64,000 nucleotides of DNA from Leucobacter rhizosphaerae (GCF_022919175.1 NZ_CP095043.1:124001-188000); one strand, 5' to 3'. Positions 1 to 9,350 are shown, counted from the stretch's first letter. Notes: a model not told the origin generated them from the sequence alone. Translations and numbers: made by a program.

Positions 1-750
1 CAGATCCAGGGCTTCGCACCCGCACGCGAGGCGAAGCGGGCGAACCGCAAGCGCGGCGAGGTGCCGTCGGTCGCGATCGCCGGGTACACCAACGCCGGCA
101 AGTCGAGCCTGCTGAATCGGCTGACGGGCACGCAGGAGCTCGTGCAGAACCAGCTCTTCGCGACCCTCGACACGGCGATCCGTCACGCCGAGACCGACGA
201 CGGACGCCGTTTCACCTACGCCGACACCGTCGGATTCGTGCGCAACCTGCCGCACCAGCTCGTCGAGGCGTTCCGCTCGACATTCGAGGAGGTCGGCGAC
301 GCCGATGTGATCCTGCACGTCGTCGACGGCTCCCACCCGGATCCGGTCGCGCAGCTGCGCACCGTGCGCGACGTGGTTGCGGAGGTCGATGCGCAGGACA
401 TCCCCGAGCTCGTCGTGTTCAACAAGGCCGACCTGATCGACGAGTCGCAGCGCCTCGTGCTGCACGGGCTCGCCCCCGACGCCGTGTTCGTCTCGGCGCG
501 CACGGGCGAGGGCGTGGAGGAGCTCCGGCGGCGGGTGGACGCCGCGATCCCGGTGCCCGACCGTGAGGTGACCGTGGTCGTCCCGTACGACCGCGGTGAG
601 ATCGTCGCCGAACTCCACGAGCGCAACCGGGTGGTGTCGACGGAGTACGTCGAGGCCGGCACGCGGGTCCGCGCGTTCGTAACGGCGGAGATGCTGTCGA
701 AGCTCGAACCGTACCTGGAGTTCGAGACGATCGACGTCGACCGCGGCTGA
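1..750 (+). CDS. hflX: GTPase HflX, C-terminal part (5' end outside window)
   Basis: The reading frame is open from base 1, so this is the 3' part of a longer gene. It encodes the G domain of HflX, a ribosome-associated GTPase that in other bacteria splits stalled or stressed ribosomes. The P-loop is visible as GYTNAGKSSLLN, followed by the switch region with DTVGFVRNLP and the NKAD specificity motif (VVFNKADL). A basic linker (REAKRANRKRG) precedes the G domain, as in HflX. The last 60 residues form the family's C-terminal extension. The GTG at position 61 is an internal codon, not the start. The stop is TGA at 748-750. The next gene, metE, starts 147 bp downstream and looks independent. Confidence 0.93.
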   Translation, partial: QIQGFAPAREAKRANRKRGEVPSVAIAGYTNAGKSSLLNRLTGTQELVQNQLFATLDTAIRHAETDDGRRFTYADTVGFVRNLPHQLVEAFRSTFEEVGDADVILHVVDGSHPDPVAQLRTVRDVVAEVDAQDIPELVVFNKADLIDESQRLVLHGLAPDAVFVSARTGEGVEELRRRVDAAIPVPDREVTVVVPYDRGEIVAELHERNRVVSTEYVEAGTRVRAFVTAEMLSKLEPYLEFETIDVDRG

Positions 751-896
751 TCCGGGAGCACGGGAGCCGCGTCGACGGCGAGCGGCGCGAGTAACACAGC
801 GCAACCAAACGCGGGTGCGTCCGAGGTGCTTGGTAGCTTGTGGTGGTCGGGGCCCGTGAGGCGCCTGGCGCCACGTTCCCGAGCCGAAGGACACCG

Positions 897-3212
897 ATGC
901 CCGCTACACCTCTGCCGAACGCCACGATTCTGGGGTACCCGCGTCTGGGTCGCCGCCGCGAGCTCAAGCGCGCGATCGAGTCCTACTGGAAGGGCAACAC
1001 GAGCGAGGCCGAGCTGACCGCCACGGCACGCGAGCTGCGGGCGGCGACCCGCGCGCGGCTGGTCGAACTCGGGCTCCCGGCCCAGGGCGGCGCCGTCCCC
1101 GAGAGCTTCAGCTTCTACGACCAGGTGCTCGACGCGACGATCGCGCTCGGCGCGATCCCGGGCCGCTTCAGCGCCGTCACGGGAAGCGATCTGGAGATCA
1201 CGTTCGCTCTCGCGCGCGGTGACAAGGATCACCAGCCGCTCGAGATGACGAAGTGGTTCGACACGAACTACCACTACAGCGTTCCCGAGATCGATGAGCA
1301 GACCGCCTTCGCCGCCAACCCGGCGGCACTCGTGACCCAGCTGCAGGAGGCCGCGGAGCAGGGGATCGATTCCCGCCCCGTGCTCGTCGGCCCCGTCACC
1401 TACCTTCTGCTCGCGAAGGCGGCCGACGGCGCGGCCGAGGGATTCAGCCCGATCTCGCGGCTCGACGAGGTCGTCGCCGTATACGCCGAGCTGCTGCAGT
1501 CGCTCGCGGCGGCGGGTGCGGGCTGGGTGCAGCTCGATGAGCCCGCACTCGTCTCCGACTCCCTCTCGGTGCCGCGCGCCGAGGTGCTCGCGCTCGTGGA
1601 GCGCGCCTACGCCGTGCTGGGCGCGGTCGAGCCCCGCCCCCAGATCCTCATCACCGCCCCCTACGGCAACTCCGCCGACGCCCTGACGCGTCTCGGCGCG
1701 CTGCCGGTCGAAGCCGTGCAGGCCGACCTGGTCCGCGGCACGCTGCCCGCGGACGCACTCGCATCGGGTGCGCTCGCAAGCGCGTTCGACGGCACCCAGC
1801 TCGTCGCCGGCGTGGTCGACGGCCGCAACATCTGGCGCACCGACCTGCGTGCGGCGTTCGCTCAGCTCACCGCGCTGACCGAGGCCGGGCTGCACGTGGT
1901 GGTCGGCACCTCGAACAGCCTGCAGCACGTGCCGCACGACGTGACCGACGAGTCGAAGCTCGATGCCCGCCTGCAGTCGTGGCTCGCGTTCGCGGACCAG
2001 AAGGTCGAGCAGGTCGCCACCCTTGCGCAGGGGCTCACCGAGGGCGCCGAGGCGATCGAGGCGTTGCTCGCCGAGGTCGACCGGGTGCTCCAGGACCGTG
2101 CCGCAGCCCCCGGGGTGCGGGTCAGCGATGTGCGGGATCGCGCCGCGTCCGTGACGAGCGACGACCGCAATCGCGCCGACGAGCAGGCGCGCCGCGACGC
2201 GCAACAGGCGCTCGGGATCCCCGACCTCGCTACCACGACGATCGGTTCGTTCCCCCAGACCGGAGAGATCCGGAAGGCGCGCGCCGCGTTCACCCGCGGC
2301 GAGATCGACCAGGAGGCCTACGACGGCTTTCTGCGCGACGAGATCGCACGCGTGATCCGCCTCCAGGAGGAGATCGGCCTCGACGTCCTCGTCCACGGCG
2401 AGGCCGAGCGCAACGACATGGTGCAGTACTTCGCTGAGCTGCTCGACGGATTCGCGGTCACCGAGCACGGCTGGGTGCAGTCCTACGGCACGCGGGCGAC
2501 GCGCCCGTCGATCCTCTGGGGTGACGTGTCGCGCCCGGCCCCGATGACGGTGGCCTGGTCTGCGTACGCGCAGTCGCTCACGGAGCAGCGCGTGAAGGGT
2601 ATGCTGACGGGCCCCGTGACGATCCTCGCCTGGTCGTTCGTCCGCGACGATCAGCCCCTCGGCGACACGGCCGCGCAGGTGGCGCTCGCCCTCCGCGACG
2701 AGATCGACGACCTCGTGGCGGCCGGCATCGGCATCGTGCAGGTCGACGAGCCCGCGCTCCGCGAGCTGCTGCCGCTCGACGCGGATCGCCAGAGCGACTA
2801 CCTCGACTGGTCGGTCGGCGCGTTCCGTCTCGCAACGGGCGGGGCCGCTCCGGAGGTGCAGATCCACACGCACCTCTGCTACTCCGAATTCGGTGAGATC
2901 ATCGACGCCGTCGACGGCCTCGACGCCGATGTCACGAGCATCGAAGCCGCGCGCAGCCGTATGGACGTGGTGGAGCCGCTCGGCGACCACGGGTACTCGC
3001 GCGGCATCGGCCCGGGCGTCTACGACATCCACTCGCCCCGCGTGCCGAGCGTCGAGGAGCAGACGGAGCTCATCAAGATCGCCGCGGAGCGCATTCCGGG
3101 CAAGCAGCTGTGGGTGAACCCCGACTGCGGGCTCAAGACCCGCGGCTACGAGGAGACCGTGGCGAGCCTCACCAACCTGGTGCAGGCGGCCAAGGCGGTC
3201 CGCGGGGCCTAG
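897..3212 (+). CDS. metE: Cobalamin-independent methionine synthase MetE
   Basis: This gene encodes 5-methyltetrahydropteroyltriglutamate-homocysteine methyltransferase, which makes methionine from homocysteine without vitamin B12. The product is 771 residues, the usual length, with an N-terminal and a C-terminal barrel half. The zinc ligands of the C-terminal barrel are present: H659 and C661 in HTHLCYSEF, and C744 in NPDCGLKTRG. I chose ATG 897 because the protein then begins just before the conserved TILGYPR and a GAAGGA ribosome site lies 5-10 bases upstream; a GTG at 840 would add 19 unconserved residues. A MetE-like gene follows after one base, and metF overlaps that gene, so the three form one operon. 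A plausible -10 (TAGCTT, 834-839) precedes a leader of about 50 nt. I could not recognise a riboswitch there. Confidence 0.96.
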   Translation: MPATPLPNATILGYPRLGRRRELKRAIESYWKGNTSEAELTATARELRAATRARLVELGLPAQGGAVPESFSFYDQVLDATIALGAIPGRFSAVTGSDLEITFALARGDKDHQPLEMTKWFDTNYHYSVPEIDEQTAFAANPAALVTQLQEAAEQGIDSRPVLVGPVTYLLLAKAADGAAEGFSPISRLDEVVAVYAELLQSLAAAGAGWVQLDEPALVSDSLSVPRAEVLALVERAYAVLGAVEPRPQILITAPYGNSADALTRLGALPVEAVQADLVRGTLPADALASGALASAFDGTQLVAGVVDGRNIWRTDLRAAFAQLTALTEAGLHVVVGTSNSLQHVPHDVTDESKLDARLQSWLAFADQKVEQVATLAQGLTEGAEAIEALLAEVDRVLQDRAAAPGVRVSDVRDRAASVTSDDRNRADEQARRDAQQALGIPDLATTTIGSFPQTGEIRKARAAFTRGEIDQEAYDGFLRDEIARVIRLQEEIGLDVLVHGEAERNDMVQYFAELLDGFAVTEHGWVQSYGTRATRPSILWGDVSRPAPMTVAWSAYAQSLTEQRVKGMLTGPVTILAWSFVRDDQPLGDTAAQVALALRDEIDDLVAAGIGIVQVDEPALRELLPLDADRQSDYLDWSVGAFRLATGGAAPEVQIHTHLCYSEFGEIIDAVDGLDADVTSIEAARSRMDVVEPLGDHGYSRGIGPGVYDIHSPRVPSVEEQTELIKIAAERIPGKQLWVNPDCGLKTRGYEETVASLTNLVQAAKAVRGA

Positions 3213-3213
3213 T

Positions 3214-4506
3214 GTGACGCCTCACGACGATCGTCCGGACGCGCCGGGGACCGCGGTCCCCGGCGCGTCCGTCGGCGATCCCGCCGCCGCCGAGCCGGGC
3301 GTCACCGGCATCGTCGCGTGGCCCGTCGATGCGCTGCCGACCGAACCGGTCGGGAGCCTGCCGCGGCCCGCGCGCCTGCAGCGTGCCGTGCTCGACGCCG
3401 AGACGGGACTCGCACCGCTGAGCGAGCTGCGTGCCGAGCAGGATCTCGCGGTGCGCGACACCCTGCAGCGCATGGCGGAGACCGGCTCACCCGTGATCAC
3501 CGACGGCGAGCAGCGTCGACAGAGCTTCGCGAGCTATCCGCTCGGGACCGAGGACGTCGACGCGGGGCAGGTGTTCGCGGTGTTCGCGGACGGGCACCAC
3601 CGGGTGATCCCGAGCCTCGCACGTGCGCCCTTCGCCTTCCACGCGTGGGCCGCCGACGACGTCCGTGCGGCGCGCGCCGAGACGTCGCGGCCGCTCAAGC
3701 AGGCGGTCATCTCGCCCTCGATGCTGTCGTTGATGGTGCCGGAGGAGGGGCTCGGCGACTACTCCCGCGCCGAGTTCCTCGAGGACGTCGTCCGCGGGTG
3801 CGCAGAAGACATCGTGCGCTGCTTCGACGCCGGTGCGAGCCGGGTGTCGATCGACTTCACCGAGGGCCGGCTCGCTCTGCGCCGGGACGTGCGAGCGCCC
3901 TGGGCCGGACCCCACGCGCTCGCGGGGTTCATCGAACTCATCAACCGAGTGCTCGACCGGCTCACTCCGGAGCAGCGTCTCGCGGTGGGGGTGCACACGT
4001 GCCCGGGCAATGACAACGACTCGGCGCACAGCGCCGACGTCGACTACGCGGGTCTCATCCCGGAGCTCTTCCAGATCGACGCCGGATACTTCCTCGTGCA
4101 GTCGGCGAGTGAGGAGGACCCGGATCGAGTCGCGCGTCTGATCGGGCGTCAACTGCGCACGAGGGCTGCCGACCGGCCGTCGCCCCGGGTGCTGATCGGC
4201 GTGACGAATCCGACGAGCCCGAAGCTCGAGACCGCGGAGGAGATCCGGGATCATCTCGTGCGCGCGGCACGGTTCATCCCCGCCGAACTGCTCGGCTCGA
4301 CGGACGACTGCGGGTTCTCGCCCTACCTCATCGACGAGAAGCCGCGCCACGGCTCTCCGGACTTCGCCCGCGAGGTCGCGTTCGCGAAGATCGCGGCTCG
4401 GGTCCGGGGGACCGAACTCGCTGCCGCGGAGCTTCGGGGCTCCGGGATCGGTGCTGCCGGCCTCGCGACGGCCGGCGCGGGCGCAGAGGGGGGCGCCGCA
4501 TCGTGA
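3214..4506 (+). CDS. MetE C-terminal-domain protein (short 'core MetE'-like methyltransferase)
   Basis: This 430-residue protein matches only the catalytic C-terminal barrel of MetE, without the N-terminal half. The zinc-binding pattern is kept: H261 and C263 in GVHTCPGNDND, and C366 in STDDCGFSPY. The N-terminal region has the EPVGSLPRP substrate-loop motif of this family. Its start (GTG 3214) is one base after the metE stop, and its end overlaps the metF start (GTGA), so it is translated with both. Related short MetE proteins are known or proposed to methylate homocysteine from donors other than methyl-tetrahydrofolate, such as methylcobalamin or unusual thiols. The donor used here cannot be read from the sequence. 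It could alternatively act in alkyl-thiol metabolism like epoxyalkane:CoM transferase relatives. Confidence 0.82.
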   Translation: MTPHDDRPDAPGTAVPGASVGDPAAAEPGVTGIVAWPVDALPTEPVGSLPRPARLQRAVLDAETGLAPLSELRAEQDLAVRDTLQRMAETGSPVITDGEQRRQSFASYPLGTEDVDAGQVFAVFADGHHRVIPSLARAPFAFHAWAADDVRAARAETSRPLKQAVISPSMLSLMVPEEGLGDYSRAEFLEDVVRGCAEDIVRCFDAGASRVSIDFTEGRLALRRDVRAPWAGPHALAGFIELINRVLDRLTPEQRLAVGVHTCPGNDNDSAHSADVDYAGLIPELFQIDAGYFLVQSASEEDPDRVARLIGRQLRTRAADRPSPRVLIGVTNPTSPKLETAEEIRDHLVRAARFIPAELLGSTDDCGFSPYLIDEKPRHGSPDFAREVAFAKIAARVRGTELAAAELRGSGIGAAGLATAGAGAEGGAAS

Positions 4507-5402
4507 CCGCCACGCTCCTGACCGGCAGCGCGCCGACGCGCGCTCGGTTCTCGTTCGAGGTGTTTCCCGCGCGGAGCGGCGCGGCCGCGCTGGCGCTCGG
4601 CCACGCCGTTCAGCACCTGTCCGCGGTCGGGCCAGATTTCATCTCGGTGACGTACGGCGCGAACGGCTCGAACCGGGACGCATCACTCGACCTGCTCACC
4701 TACCTGCGCAACCACACGGATGCGCTGCCGCTGGCGCACCTGACGACCGTCGGCGAGGACCGGGACGCCGTGCGGTCGGTGATCCACCGCATCATGGATG
4801 CCGGTGTGCACGACTTCCTCGCGCTGCGGGGCGACCCGCCGAGGGGGCTCGGCGAGGACGACCCCGCCGTCGCCGGTTCGCTCAGCTCGGTCGAGCTGCT
4901 GGAGCTGATCGCCGAGGTGCGCAGCGAGCGGCCGCACTTCACGAGTGTGGGGCGGACGGTGGTGGCGGCGTACCCGAACGGTCACCCGCTGTCCCGATCC
5001 CGCTCCGAAGACATCGACTGGCTCATCACGAAACAGGAGGCGGGCGCGCAGTTCGCCATCACGCAGCTCTTCTTCCGGGCGGAGGAGTACCTCGGGTTCG
5101 TCGCGGATGCACGATCCGCGGGGCTCCGTATCCCGGTACTCCCGGGACTCATGCCCGTGTCGACGAGCGCGCAACTCCGCAAGGTCGCGTCGCTCGCCGG
5201 CCGCCCGGCGCCCGTCGAACTCGAGCGTGAAATGGAAGCGACCGGCGGTTTCGCTCCCGAACTGGGCGTCGAGTACGCGGTCGAGCTGGCGCGGGAGCTG
5301 CTCGACGGGGGTGCGCCGTCGATCCACCTCTACACCTTCAACCGCCACGAGCAGGTGCTCGCCGTGCTTCGGGAGCTCCATTTGCTGGCCGTGCCGGCCT
5401 GA
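4503..5402 (+). CDS. metF: 5,10-methylenetetrahydrofolate reductase MetF
   Basis: This flavoprotein reduces 5,10-methylene-THF to 5-methyl-THF, the methyl donor for MetE. The product has 299 residues, the usual size of a bacterial MetF. It begins with the family motif FSFEVFPARSG and carries SVTYGANGS and FLALRGDPP, which line the FAD and folate site, and later ITQLFF. The GTG start overlaps the stop of the preceding MetE-like gene by four bases (GTGA), a sign of translational coupling. With metE upstream this gives a complete methyl-supply operon: MetF makes the methyl donor and the two MetE-type enzymes can use it or a related donor. It ends convergently with lexA, 61 bp away. Confidence 0.95.
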   Translation: MTATLLTGSAPTRARFSFEVFPARSGAAALALGHAVQHLSAVGPDFISVTYGANGSNRDASLDLLTYLRNHTDALPLAHLTTVGEDRDAVRSVIHRIMDAGVHDFLALRGDPPRGLGEDDPAVAGSLSSVELLELIAEVRSERPHFTSVGRTVVAAYPNGHPLSRSRSEDIDWLITKQEAGAQFAITQLFFRAEEYLGFVADARSAGLRIPVLPGLMPVSTSAQLRKVASLAGRPAPVELEREMEATGGFAPELGVEYAVELARELLDGGAPSIHLYTFNRHEQVLAVLRELHLLAVPA

Positions 5403-5463
5403 CGGCGTCGCGCTGACGCGGTCCGACGAGGGAGCATCGCGGCGCCCGGGTGAGGCGCGCGGA

Positions 5464-6129
5464 TTACACCGAGCGGAAGACCGCCACGACCTTGCCCAGC
5501 ACCTCGGCGTGATCGCCGAGGATCGGCTCGAACGCGCTGTTGCGGGGGAGGAGCCAGGTGTGCCCGTCGCGACGGCGGAAGACCTTGACGGTCGCCTCGC
5601 CGTCGAGCATCGCCGCGACGATGTCCCCATTCTCCGCTTCCCGCTGCTGCCGGACGACGACGAAGTCGCGATCGCAGATGGCGGCGTCGATCATCGAGTC
5701 GCCCACGACCCGGAGCATGAAGAGCTGTCCGTCTCCCACCAACTGACGGGGGAGCGGCACGAGCTCCTCCACCTGCTGATCCGCCGTGATCGGCACCCCC
5801 GCTGCGATGTGGCCGACGAGCGGCACGAAGGCCGTCTCCTCCGGGCGCTGCTGCGGAGCCTCATCGACCGCGCTGCGGGTGCTCGCCAGCTCGACGAGGA
5901 TCTCGAGCGCGCGCGGCCGGTTCGGGTCGCGGCGGATGAACCCGGCGAGCTCGAGCCGACTGAGCTGGTGGGTCACGCTCGAGAGCGATGACAACCCGAC
6001 GGCGTCACCGATCTCCCGCATGCTCGGGGGGTACCCCCGCGACTCGACCGACTGGGAGATGAACTCGAGGATCGCCTGCTGCTTTTCGGTGAGGGGCTTC
6101 GAGGAGGGGGGCGCGGCCGCGGTGCTCAT
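5464..6129 (-). CDS. lexA: LexA repressor (SOS response)
   Basis: LexA represses DNA-damage genes and cleaves itself when stimulated by RecA filaments. The 221-residue product has an N-terminal winged helix (about residues 12-75, with [12 protein letters not shown] as the recognition region). The cleavage site is A110-G111 in HIAAGVPI, and the Ser/Lys dyad is S145 (GDSMID) and K182 (ATVKVF). I chose the ATG at 6129 because it has a good AGGAAAGGA ribosome site upstream and gives the normal LexA length; longer in-frame starts run through the regulatory region. The gene is divergent from a LysM-domain gene at 6420. Four LexA-box-like sequences lie between them, so it is probably autoregulated. 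Confidence 0.96.
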   Translation of the reverse strand: MSTAAAPPSSKPLTEKQQAILEFISQSVESRGYPPSMREIGDAVGLSSLSSVTHQLSRLELAGFIRRDPNRPRALEILVELASTRSAVDEAPQQRPEETAFVPLVGHIAAGVPITADQQVEELVPLPRQLVGDGQLFMLRVVGDSMIDAAICDRDFVVVRQQREAENGDIVAAMLDGEATVKVFRRRDGHTWLLPRNSAFEPILGDHAEVLGKVVAVFRSV

Positions 6130-6277
6130 CGCTGTCCTTTCCTGGTGCCGGAATCGGATCCGACGCGGGTGTGAGGGCGACTTCCTGCCGGAATTCTGCG
6201 GGTGACCGTGAATGTCGGAGGTGGGGTGTTGAGTGAAGCCGTTGATCGAAACCCTATCCGCTGCATTCGAAAACGGG

Positions 6278-6291
6278 CAAACATGTGTTCG
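6278..6291. promoter_or_regulatory. LexA box 1 (CAAACATGTGTTCG)
   Basis: This matches the actinobacterial LexA consensus CGAAC-N4-GTTCG at 9 of 10 fixed positions. It lies in the lexA/LysM divergent intergenic region and is the best of four candidates there. Confidence 0.75.
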
Positions 6292-6309
6292 AGTGTCGCG
6301 GGAAAACAC

Positions 6310-6323
6310 GAAACATATCTTCG
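6310..6323. promoter_or_regulatory. LexA box-like site 2 (GAAACATATCTTCG)
   Basis: Seven of 10 fixed positions match CGAAC-N4-GTTCG. This is the weakest of the four sites, but it is spaced among the others in the same region. Confidence 0.45.
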
Positions 6324-6349
6324 AATGGGCTCTTGAAGTTTCGAGCAAT

Positions 6350-6363
6350 CGAAGATATATTCG
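6350..6363. promoter_or_regulatory. LexA box 3 (CGAAGATATATTCG)
   Basis: Eight of 10 fixed positions match CGAAC-N4-GTTCG. It is symmetrical and AT-rich at its centre, and lies about 57 bp before the start of the LysM gene, close to where that promoter should be. Confidence 0.6.
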
Positions 6364-6376
6364 AAACAGATGTTCG
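6363..6376. promoter_or_regulatory. LexA box 4 (GAAACAGATGTTCG), abutting box 3
   Basis: Eight of 10 fixed positions match the consensus. It shares one base with box 3, so the two form a tandem site directly upstream of the LysM gene. Confidence 0.6.
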
Positions 6377-6419
6377 GGTAGGCGTATTGCTCCCCGAACG
6401 CGATGGAAAGGACACCACC

Positions 6420-6854
6420 ATGAGCGCACTGGTTCTCGACTCGCAGTCGGAGTTCACCCCCGTGGCATACGAGGCGGCACCCGCGATGCGCGTGCGCCTC
6501 ACCAAGCGCGGGCGCATGGTCTTCGGTGCGCTGGCAACGGCGCTCGTTGCCGGTCTCCTTGCGTGTGTGGCCGCCATCGCCGCGCCCCAGGCGCTCGCCT
6601 CGAACTCGGCCGGCGGCCAGGAGTTTCACTACGTCGTGGCGCAGCCGGGAGCCTCTCTCTGGTCGCTCGCGTCGACACTCGATCCCTCTGCTGACCCGCG
6701 CGACCTCGTCGCGGAGATCGTGCAGCTGAACCAGCTCGACGGCTCGGGCGTGCAGGCCGGCCAGCCGATCGCGGTGCCGCTGCGCTACTCCGACGCCGCC
6801 GGTGTGGTGTCGGGCGAGGAACTCTCGGGCGAACTCGAGGCTGCGGCCTTCTGA
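6420..6854 (+). CDS. LysM-domain membrane protein, probable SOS cell-division suppressor (YneA/DivS/ChiZ-like)
   Basis: This 144-residue protein has a short cytoplasmic N-terminus, one membrane helix (about residues 34-58, hydrophobic and Ala/Leu/Val-rich) and an extracytoplasmic LysM peptidoglycan-binding domain (about 69-121, starting [16 protein letters not shown]). This architecture, divergent from lexA with LexA boxes between, is that of the SOS division inhibitors YneA of Bacillus, DivS of Corynebacterium and ChiZ/Rv2719c of Mycobacterium. Its likely job is to stall division while DNA is repaired. ATG 6420 is chosen for the GAAAGGAC ribosome site and because the membrane segment follows. 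A short hairpin of 7-bp stem lies just after the stop (6857-6873) and may act as a weak terminator. Confidence 0.82.
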   Translation: MSALVLDSQSEFTPVAYEAAPAMRVRLTKRGRMVFGALATALVAGLLACVAAIAAPQALASNSAGGQEFHYVVAQPGASLWSLASTLDPSADPRDLVAEIVQLNQLDGSGVQAGQPIAVPLRYSDAAGVVSGEELSGELEAAAF

Positions 6855-6921
6855 GGCCGGCGGTGACCGCCGGAGTCGCCCGGTGATGATGAGGTGCGTC
6901 GAGCCCCCCTGCTCGCAGCTC

Positions 6922-6927
6922 TAGACT
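6922..6927 (+). promoter_or_regulatory. -10 hexamer TAGACT for leaderless hisC
   Basis: TAGACT ends 6 nt before the hisC GTG, so transcription should start at or next to the start codon. No ribosome site is visible upstream of that GTG. Confidence 0.55.
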
Positions 6928-6933
6928 GGTTCC

Positions 6934-8019
6934 GTGACCAGTCTGAACGATCTTCCCCTCCGCGACACCCTCGTCGGCAAGCTCCCCTACGGCGCACCCC
7001 AGGACCCGGTCCCGGTCAGCCTGAACGTCAACGAGAACACGCATCCGATTCCCGACGAGGTCGTCGACGACATCGTGCGCGCGCTCGCAGAGGCGGTCCG
7101 CGGGGTGAACCGATACCCGGATCGTGAGTTCCTGGAGCTGCGGGCCGCACTCGCCGGGTATCTCGGCCACGGTCTCACTCCCGAGCAGGTGTGGGCGGCG
7201 AACGGCTCGAACGAGGTGCTCCAGCAGATCCTGCAGGCCTTCGGTGGCCCGGGACGGTCCCTGCTGAGCTTCACACCGACCTACTCGATGTACCCGCTGC
7301 TCGCGGACGGCACCGACACCACCTGGATCCCGGTGGCACGACCCGATGGGTACGCCCTCACCCCGGAGGGCGTCGCTGCGGCACTGCGCGAGCACCAGCC
7401 GAGTGTGGCGATTCTGTGCGGCCCGAACAACCCGACCGGCACCGTGCTCGATCGCGAGGTGATCCTCGCGGCCTACGACGCATTCGACGGCATCCTCGTC
7501 GTGGACGAGGCGTATCAGGAGTTCGACGCCGAGACCGAGACCGCGATCGCGCTCCTGCCGGGCCGCCCGCGGCTGCTCGTCTCCCGCACGATGAGCAAGG
7601 CGTTCGCCTTCGCGGGCGTGCGCGTGGGCTACCTCGCCGCGGATCCCGCGGTCGTCGACGCGCTCCGGCTCGTCCGCCTGCCCTATCACCTGTCTGCGCT
7701 CACGCAAGCCGCGGCCACCGCCGCGATCCGGCACGCCGATACGATGCTCTCGACCGTCGCCGACATCCGCGCCCAGCGAGATCGTCTGGAGACCGCGCTC
7801 ACCGAACTCGGCTACGCGGTGCACCCGTCCGGCGCCAACTTCCTGCTCGTCGACGGATTCGCGAACCCGGATGCCACGTTCTCGGCGCTGCGCGCCCAGG
7901 GCATCCTGATCCGGAATCTCGGCATCGACGGGCATCTCCGCATCACCGCGGGCACCGAAGCGGAGACGACGACCCTGATCGACGCCGTCGCGGCGCTCGG
8001 GCCCGGCGGCGCCCGCTGA
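6934..8019 (+). CDS. hisC: Histidinol-phosphate aminotransferase HisC
   Basis: This PLP enzyme (361 residues) converts imidazole-acetol phosphate to histidinol phosphate in histidine synthesis. Motifs include [10 protein letters not shown] near the N-terminus, CGPNNPTG and VVDEAYQEF for cofactor binding, and the PLP lysine K222 in [12 protein letters not shown]. The GTG start is preceded closely by a -10-like hexamer and lacks a ribosome site, so the mRNA is probably leaderless. hisB, hisH and hisA follow. hisD, hisG, hisE, hisI and hisF are not in this window. HisC-like proteins can also act on other imidazole or aromatic substrates, but the neighbours make the histidine role nearly certain. 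Confidence 0.95.
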   Translation: MTSLNDLPLRDTLVGKLPYGAPQDPVPVSLNVNENTHPIPDEVVDDIVRALAEAVRGVNRYPDREFLELRAALAGYLGHGLTPEQVWAANGSNEVLQQILQAFGGPGRSLLSFTPTYSMYPLLADGTDTTWIPVARPDGYALTPEGVAAALREHQPSVAILCGPNNPTGTVLDREVILAAYDAFDGILVVDEAYQEFDAETETAIALLPGRPRLLVSRTMSKAFAFAGVRVGYLAADPAVVDALRLVRLPYHLSALTQAAATAAIRHADTMLSTVADIRAQRDRLETALTELGYAVHPSGANFLLVDGFANPDATFSALRAQGILIRNLGIDGHLRITAGTEAETTTLIDAVAALGPGGAR

Positions 8020-8039
8020 ATCCGACCCCGCGCTCGCGG

Positions 8040-8045
8040 TAGGAT
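8040..8045 (+). promoter_or_regulatory. -10 hexamer TAGGAT for leaderless hisB
   Basis: TAGGAT ends 6 nt before ATG 8052. This gives hisBHA its own leaderless promoter in addition to any read-through from hisC. Confidence 0.6.
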
Positions 8046-8051
8046 TGTGGC

Positions 8052-8660
8052 ATGACTGCAGCTGCGCGCACCGCCTCGCTCGAGCGTTCGACGAGCGAAT
8101 CTCAGATCAGCCTGAGCGTCGACCTCGACGGCACGGGGGAGTCGAGCATCGAGACCGGGGTTCCGTTCTTCGATCACATGCTCACCGCGTTCGCTCGCCA
8201 CTCCCTGACCGACCTGACGGTCCGCGCGCAGGGCGACACCCACATCGACGTGCACCACACGGTGGAGGACACGGGCATCCTGCTCGGCCAGGCGCTGCTC
8301 GCCGCGCTCGGCGACAAACGTGGCATCTCCCGCTACGGCGATGCGCTCGTGCCGCTCGACGAGGCGCTCGCCCAGGCCGTCGTCGACATCTCGGGTCGCC
8401 CGTACCTCGTGCACTCCGGCGAGCCCGCCGGCTTCGAGTTCCACCTCATCGGCGGCCACTTCACGGGGTCGATGGTGCGGCACTTCTTCGAAGCGCTGAC
8501 GCTGAACGCGCGGCTCACCGTGCACGTGCGCCTCATCGAGGGTCGGGATCCGCACCACATCGCGGAGGCCGAGTTCAAGGCGTTCGCGCGCGCATTCCGC
8601 CAGGCCAAGGCGCTCGACCCGCTCGTCGCGGGTGTGCCGTCCACGAAGGGTGCTCTGTGA
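8052..8660 (+). CDS. hisB: Imidazoleglycerol-phosphate dehydratase HisB
   Basis: This is the monofunctional dehydratase (202 residues), which turns imidazole-glycerol phosphate into imidazole-acetol phosphate. It lacks the phosphatase half found in enterobacterial HisB. The two metal-binding His clusters are visible: [12 protein letters not shown], and [11 protein letters not shown] in the second half of the internal duplication. GVPFFDHML near residue 38 is also diagnostic. The gene has a TAGGAT -10 just before its ATG and no ribosome site. Its stop overlaps the hisH start (GTGA), so HisB and HisH are translationally coupled. Confidence 0.97.
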   Translation: MTAAARTASLERSTSESQISLSVDLDGTGESSIETGVPFFDHMLTAFARHSLTDLTVRAQGDTHIDVHHTVEDTGILLGQALLAALGDKRGISRYGDALVPLDEALAQAVVDISGRPYLVHSGEPAGFEFHLIGGHFTGSMVRHFFEALTLNARLTVHVRLIEGRDPHHIAEAEFKAFARAFRQAKALDPLVAGVPSTKGAL

Positions 8661-9295
8661 CGCTGCCCCGGAAACAGGTGGTGGTGCTCGACTACGGGTC
8701 GGGCAACGTGCACTCCGCGGTCAAGGCGCTCGTGCACGCGGGGGCCGAGGTCGAGCTGACCCGGGACCCGCGCGCCGTCGCTGCAGCGGACGGGTTGCTC
8801 GTGCCCGGTGTGGGCGCCTTCGACGCCGTGATGCACCAGCTGCGCGCGGTGCGCGGCGACGAGCTCATCGATCGGCGACTCGCGGGCGGTCGACCGGTGC
8901 TCGGCATCTGCGTGGGCGAGCAGGTGATGTTCGAGCGCGGGATCGAGCGCGGCGTGGAGACCGAGGGGCTCGGCCAGTGGCCCGGCACCGTGCGCGAACT
9001 GCGCGCGCCGATCCTGCCGCACATGGGCTGGAACACCGTGTCGCCCCCCGAGGGCTCGGTGCTGTTCGAGGGCATCGCCGACGAGCGCTTCTACTTCGTG
9101 CACAGCTACGCCGCGACCGAGTGGACGCTCGAGGGCCGGAACGCGGCGACGCGCCCGCGCGTCACCTGGGCCGAGCACGGCGAGCCCTTCGTCGCGGCCG
9201 TCGAGAACGGCCCGCTCTCGGCCACCCAGTTCCACCCGGAGAAGTCGGGCGACGCGGGCATCCAGCTCCTGCGCAACTGGCTCTCGACGCTTTGA
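8657..9295 (+). CDS. hisH: Imidazole glycerol phosphate synthase, glutaminase subunit HisH
   Basis: HisH (212 residues) releases ammonia from glutamine and passes it to HisF, which closes the imidazole ring. The triad is C85 ([10 protein letters not shown]), H193 and E195 (TQFHPEKSG). The GICVGEQ motif differs from the common GICLGMQ, but the nucleophile context is intact. The GTG start overlaps the hisB stop by four bases. Its partner hisF is not in this window and must lie elsewhere. hisA follows after 55 bp. Confidence 0.95.
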   Translation: MTLPRKQVVVLDYGSGNVHSAVKALVHAGAEVELTRDPRAVAAADGLLVPGVGAFDAVMHQLRAVRGDELIDRRLAGGRPVLGICVGEQVMFERGIERGVETEGLGQWPGTVRELRAPILPHMGWNTVSPPEGSVLFEGIADERFYFVHSYAATEWTLEGRNAATRPRVTWAEHGEPFVAAVENGPLSATQFHPEKSGDAGIQLLRNWLSTL

Positions 9296-9350
9296 CCACG
9301 GGATCGGCGCCGCCGATCACCCCGCACACCGCTGAACGGAGAACACACGC

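Noticed and set aside
751..896. B12 or SAM riboswitch before metE
   Set aside because: The region is short and I see no B12-box or SAM-aptamer core; the ProCGGGGC-like bases are ordinary GC-rich sequence.
216..3032. Very long minus-strand open frame opposite hflX and metE
   Set aside because: It is the antisense shadow of real high-GC genes: Arg/Gly/His-rich, no known domains, and no ribosome site.
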